Positions 55,434-57,423 of a stretch of DNA of 57,423 bases are shown in pieces. The notes beneath the pieces were generated by a model that saw only the letters and a list, made by a program, of their open reading frames with translations, was not told the DNA's origin and ran no database searches. The DNA lies in NCBI GenBank assembly GCA_964416065.1, contig CAYQCL010000009.1, forward strand, positions 1 through 57,423, given 5' to 3'. Numbering within the stretch: position 1 is the first letter of the stretch; each line of letters begins with the position of its first letter. This stretch comes from Limiplasma sp964416065. Its GTDB lineage: Bacteria > Bacillota > Clostridia > Christensenellales > Aristaeellaceae. The position numbers were made by a program, and so were the translations under genes.

Positions 55434-56150
55434 ATGACGGTATGGAATCCATGGCACGGCTGCCATAAAATCAGCCCGGGCTGTCAGCATTGCTACATGT
55501 TCCGGCGTGATGAAGAATTTGATAAGGACAGCACAAAGGTCGTCCGAACGGTCTCGTTCAGGCTTCCCGTTGCCAAAAGGCGCGACGGAACGTACCGGCT
55601 CCAGGGGCCTGAACAGGTGTATGCATGCATGACGTCGGATTTTTTTGTGGAGGAAGCGGACGAATGGCGTAAAGAGGCGTGGCAGATGATCCGCGAACGC
55701 GGCGATCTGCGCTTTACGATCATCACCAAACGGATCGAACGCTTCGAGGTATCGCTTCCACAGGATTGGGACGACGGCTATGAAAACGTTACCATCTGCT
55801 CGACGTGTGAGAATCAGGCCATGGCCGATAAGCGGCTGCCCATTTTGCTTCGGCTGCCCATCCGACACCTGGAGATCATCCATGAGCCAATGCTGGGCCC
55901 CATTCATATCGAGCCGTATCTCGCTCAGGGGCGGATCGAGCATGTGAGCTGTGGAGGCGAATCAGGGCCCGAGGCGCGCGTATGCGACTACGCGTGGGTG
56001 CTCTCAACGCGGGCGCAATGTCAAAAATACCGCGTGCCCTTCACCTTCCGACAGACGGGCGCGCGGTTTCGAAAAGACGGGAAAATCTATTTGATTCCAA
56101 GAAAAAGTCAGCATATTCAGGCGAAGAAAGCCGACATCAATCTTCCCTGA
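55434..56150 (+). CDS. DUF5131 family protein (phage Gp37/Gp68-like)
   Basis: The 238-residue protein begins WNPWHGCHKISPGCQHCYM, a C-x6-C-x2-C motif typical of DUF5131, which resembles a degenerate radical SAM iron-sulfur site. It also shows CMTSDFFVEEADEWR and LEIIHEPMLGPIHI, GGESGPEARVCDYAWV, the family's conserved blocks. The family is common in phages and gut bacteria with no proven reaction. The gene is not within a phage here. GGGGGAAATTCC precedes the ATG. Its tail overlaps the MmcQ/YjbR gene by 14 bases. Confidence 0.92.
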   Translation: MTVWNPWHGCHKISPGCQHCYMFRRDEEFDKDSTKVVRTVSFRLPVAKRRDGTYRLQGPEQVYACMTSDFFVEEADEWRKEAWQMIRERGDLRFTIITKRIERFEVSLPQDWDDGYENVTICSTCENQAMADKRLPILLRLPIRHLEIIHEPMLGPIHIEPYLAQGRIEHVSCGGESGPEARVCDYAWVLSTRAQCQKYRVPFTFRQTGARFRKDGKIYLIPRKSQHIQAKKADINLP

Positions 56151-56502
56151 GCACCTCGGCGCGCTCGGCCCTGGTCATTGTTCGCAGGGCTCGGGCATAG
56201 CTGTGCTCAAGCATAGCCAGAAGCGTATCGTCCGGCACGGCTCCGTCCAGCGTGACGGTGTTGCTGTAAGGATGCTGCGGCGGAGGACAATGATAACCTC
56301 GCCGCACGTGCTGAGGAAACTGGGACCGCCAGACAAGCCCCTGCTCCGGTTCGCATTTGAAGGTAACCCAGCCGCGGGTGAAATAGACCTCCGCGAAGAT
56401 GCGCCTTCCAACGCGGACACAGATGGGTTCCGGCCCGAAGGGTGTGTCCGCGTAGGCGGCGGGCATGGCAAGGCAGCGGTCGAGCAGCTCCTGAATGTTC
56501 AT
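56137..56502 (-). CDS. MmcQ/YjbR family protein
   Basis: The 121-residue protein matches the MmcQ/YjbR fold, a CyaY-like double-wing: the start ELLDRCLAMPAAYADTPFG, then KCEPEQGLVWRSQFPQHV, and YHCPPPQHPYSNTVTLDG. Members have been proposed to bind DNA, but their role is unsettled. The ATG at 56502 has a weak site (GCGAATAATG). It converges with the DUF5131 gene and overlaps it by 14 bases. Confidence 0.92.
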   Translation of the reverse strand: MNIQELLDRCLAMPAAYADTPFGPEPICVRVGRRIFAEVYFTRGWVTFKCEPEQGLVWRSQFPQHVRRGYHCPPPQHPYSNTVTLDGAVPDDTLLAMLEHSYARALRTMTRAERAEVLRED

Positions 56503-56509
56503 TATTCGC

Positions 56510-57423
56510 TCAATCCTTTAATGGCAGACGAGCCACGCCGCTCCTGACGGCGGCCTTGGCCACGGCGCGGGCGACGGCCTTGCCAACGCGTTTGTCGAAC
56601 GCCTGAGGCAAAATGTAGCGCGGGTTCAATTCCTCGTCGGAAACCAGCGACGCGATGGCGTAGGAGGCGGCGAGCTTCATATCGTCGTTGATATCGCGGG
56701 CGCGCACGTCCAGCGCGCCCCGGAAAATGCCCGGGAAGGCGAGCACGTTGTTGATCTGGTTGTCATAATCGCTGCGGCCGGTGCCAACCACCTTCGCGCC
56801 GCTGCGAAGCGCCTCCTCAGGCATGATTTCCGGCGTGGGATTGGCCATGGGAAACACGATGGGATCCTTTCCCATGGTGGAAATCATGTCTGCCGTGACG
56901 ATCCCGGGTACGCTCACGCCGATGAACACATCCGCACCCGAAAGCGCCTCGCTAAGACCGCCGCGCAAATGGCAGCGGTTGGTCACGTGGCTCAGCTCCT
57001 CCTGGGCGGCGCTCATCTTTTCGCGTCCCTCGACCACAATGCCGTGCTTGCCCAGAAGGATCAAATCGCCCACGCCAAAACGCAGAAGATGCCTGGCGAT
57101 CGCGATGCCCGCGGAGCCCGCGCCGTTGATGACGCAGGTGACATCCTCAATGCGTTTTCCCACGACCTTCAGCGCGTTGAGAAGCGCCGCCGCGACCACG
57201 ACCGCCGTTCCGTGCTGATCGTCATGGAAGACGGGAATGTCGCATATTTCTTTCAGCCGACGCTCAATTTCAAAGCATCGCGGCGCTCCGATATCCTCCA
57301 GATTGATGCCGCCGAAGCTGCCGGAGAGCAGGTAGACGGTGCGAACAATCTCGTCCACATCCTTGCTCTTGATGCAAAGCGGGAAGGCATCCACATCCGC
57401 GAATTCCTTAAAAAGCACACATT
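56510..57423 (-). CDS. Malic enzyme, NAD(P)-dependent (5' part outside the window)
   Basis: The visible 304 residues are the middle and C-terminal parts of a decarboxylating malate dehydrogenase that makes pyruvate and CO2. They include FKEFADVDAFPLCI, GINLEDIGAPRCFEIE, the metal site PVFHDDQHGTAVVV, the NAD-binding motif VINGAGSAGIAIARHL and MANPTPEIMPEEA. The frame stays open to the window edge; the GTG at 57418 is internal (homologues read through here), so roughly 90 N-terminal residues are missing. The gene ends 7 bases before the MmcQ gene. Its role is probably in malate or pyruvate fermentation. Confidence 0.96.
   Translation of the reverse strand, partial: CVLFKEFADVDAFPLCIKSKDVDEIVRTVYLLSGSFGGINLEDIGAPRCFEIERRLKEICDIPVFHDDQHGTAVVVAAALLNALKVVGKRIEDVTCVINGAGSAGIAIARHLLRFGVGDLILLGKHGIVVEGREKMSAAQEELSHVTNRCHLRGGLSEALSGADVFIGVSVPGIVTADMISTMGKDPIVFPMANPTPEIMPEEALRSGAKVVGTGRSDYDNQINNVLAFPGIFRGALDVRARDINDDMKLAASYAIASLVSDEELNPRYILPQAFDKRVGKAVARAVAKAAVRSGVARLPLKD

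Overview
This 57.4 kb window is the chromosome of a Gram-positive, GC-rich, endospore-forming member of the Clostridia, probably an uncultured gut lineage. Shine-Dalgarno sites of the AAGGAGG type precede almost every gene and sigma-A type -35/-10 pairs are plain. A T-box riboswitch, Rex, a CD1247-type protein, GPR, SpoIIP and SpoIIE are present. Several starts look like TTG with a good ribosome binding site (positions 3210, 15420, 32661, 41799, 46577). There is no rRNA, tRNA, CRISPR array, phage or complete insertion sequence. Genus-level placement is not possible from the sequence alone; the mix of high GC, sporulation genes and gut-type metabolism would fit Christensenellales or a relative (inference).

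Layout. 0.1-3.0 kb, minus strand: an ECF sigma factor, a membrane anti-sigma-like partner and an exported solute-binding protein; the last two appear broken near their 3' ends. 3.2-11.1 kb, plus strand: M24 peptidase, EF-P, CD1247-like protein, a T-box leader (probably tyrosine) driving an aminotransferase and tyrS, YigZ, a GNAT enzyme and the two-subunit serine dehydratase. 11.1-15.4 kb, minus strand: a VanY-like protein without its zinc ligands, then a GlpA-like/FAD oxidoreductase/DUF1667 operon. 15.6-21.1 kb: isocitrate dehydrogenase, an XRE regulator with a membrane protein, an AT-rich patch holding a nonsense-mutated HTH gene, a GntR/ABC (YtrA-YtrB type) operon and a methyltransferase. 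21.4-24.9 kb: galactokinase, a sugar-type binding protein and a GNAT enzyme.

24.9-31.9 kb holds a minus-strand operon that reads as a Wbp/Wlb pathway: UDP-sugar 6-dehydrogenase, Gfo/Idh oxidoreductase, hexapeptide acetyltransferase and DegT aminotransferase, with a non-hydrolysing UDP-GlcNAc 2-epimerase nearby. Together they could make a diacetamido uronic acid nucleotide sugar for a surface polymer. 31.9-34.7 kb carries murI and the gpr-spoIIP pair. 34.8-38.3 kb is a MacA/MacB-like efflux system, followed by rex and a VanW/G5 protein. 41.3-42.8 kb holds a multiply frameshifted gene and an alpha/beta hydrolase whose nucleophile elbow has lost two residues, then a 443-base intergenic block with a dispersed repeat and three perfect hairpins end to end. 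43.3-46.8 kb: pepT, a CofE-like protein, a DEAD-box helicase and a TSCPD protein.

46.9-52.3 kb is the most interesting part. It holds a Spo0A-like regulator whose phosphoacceptor aspartate is a histidine, a two-domain FMN-binding protein and spoIIE. The sequences upstream of the Spo0A-like gene and of spoIIE share a 12-base string with a perfect 0A box, and the spoIIE promoter appears to have the long 21-base spacer known from Bacillus. 52.5-54.2 kb is a PHP-barnase-barstar gene run with all barnase catalytic residues present. The window ends with an SDR enzyme, a DUF5131 protein, an MmcQ/YjbR protein and a malic enzyme cut by the window edge.
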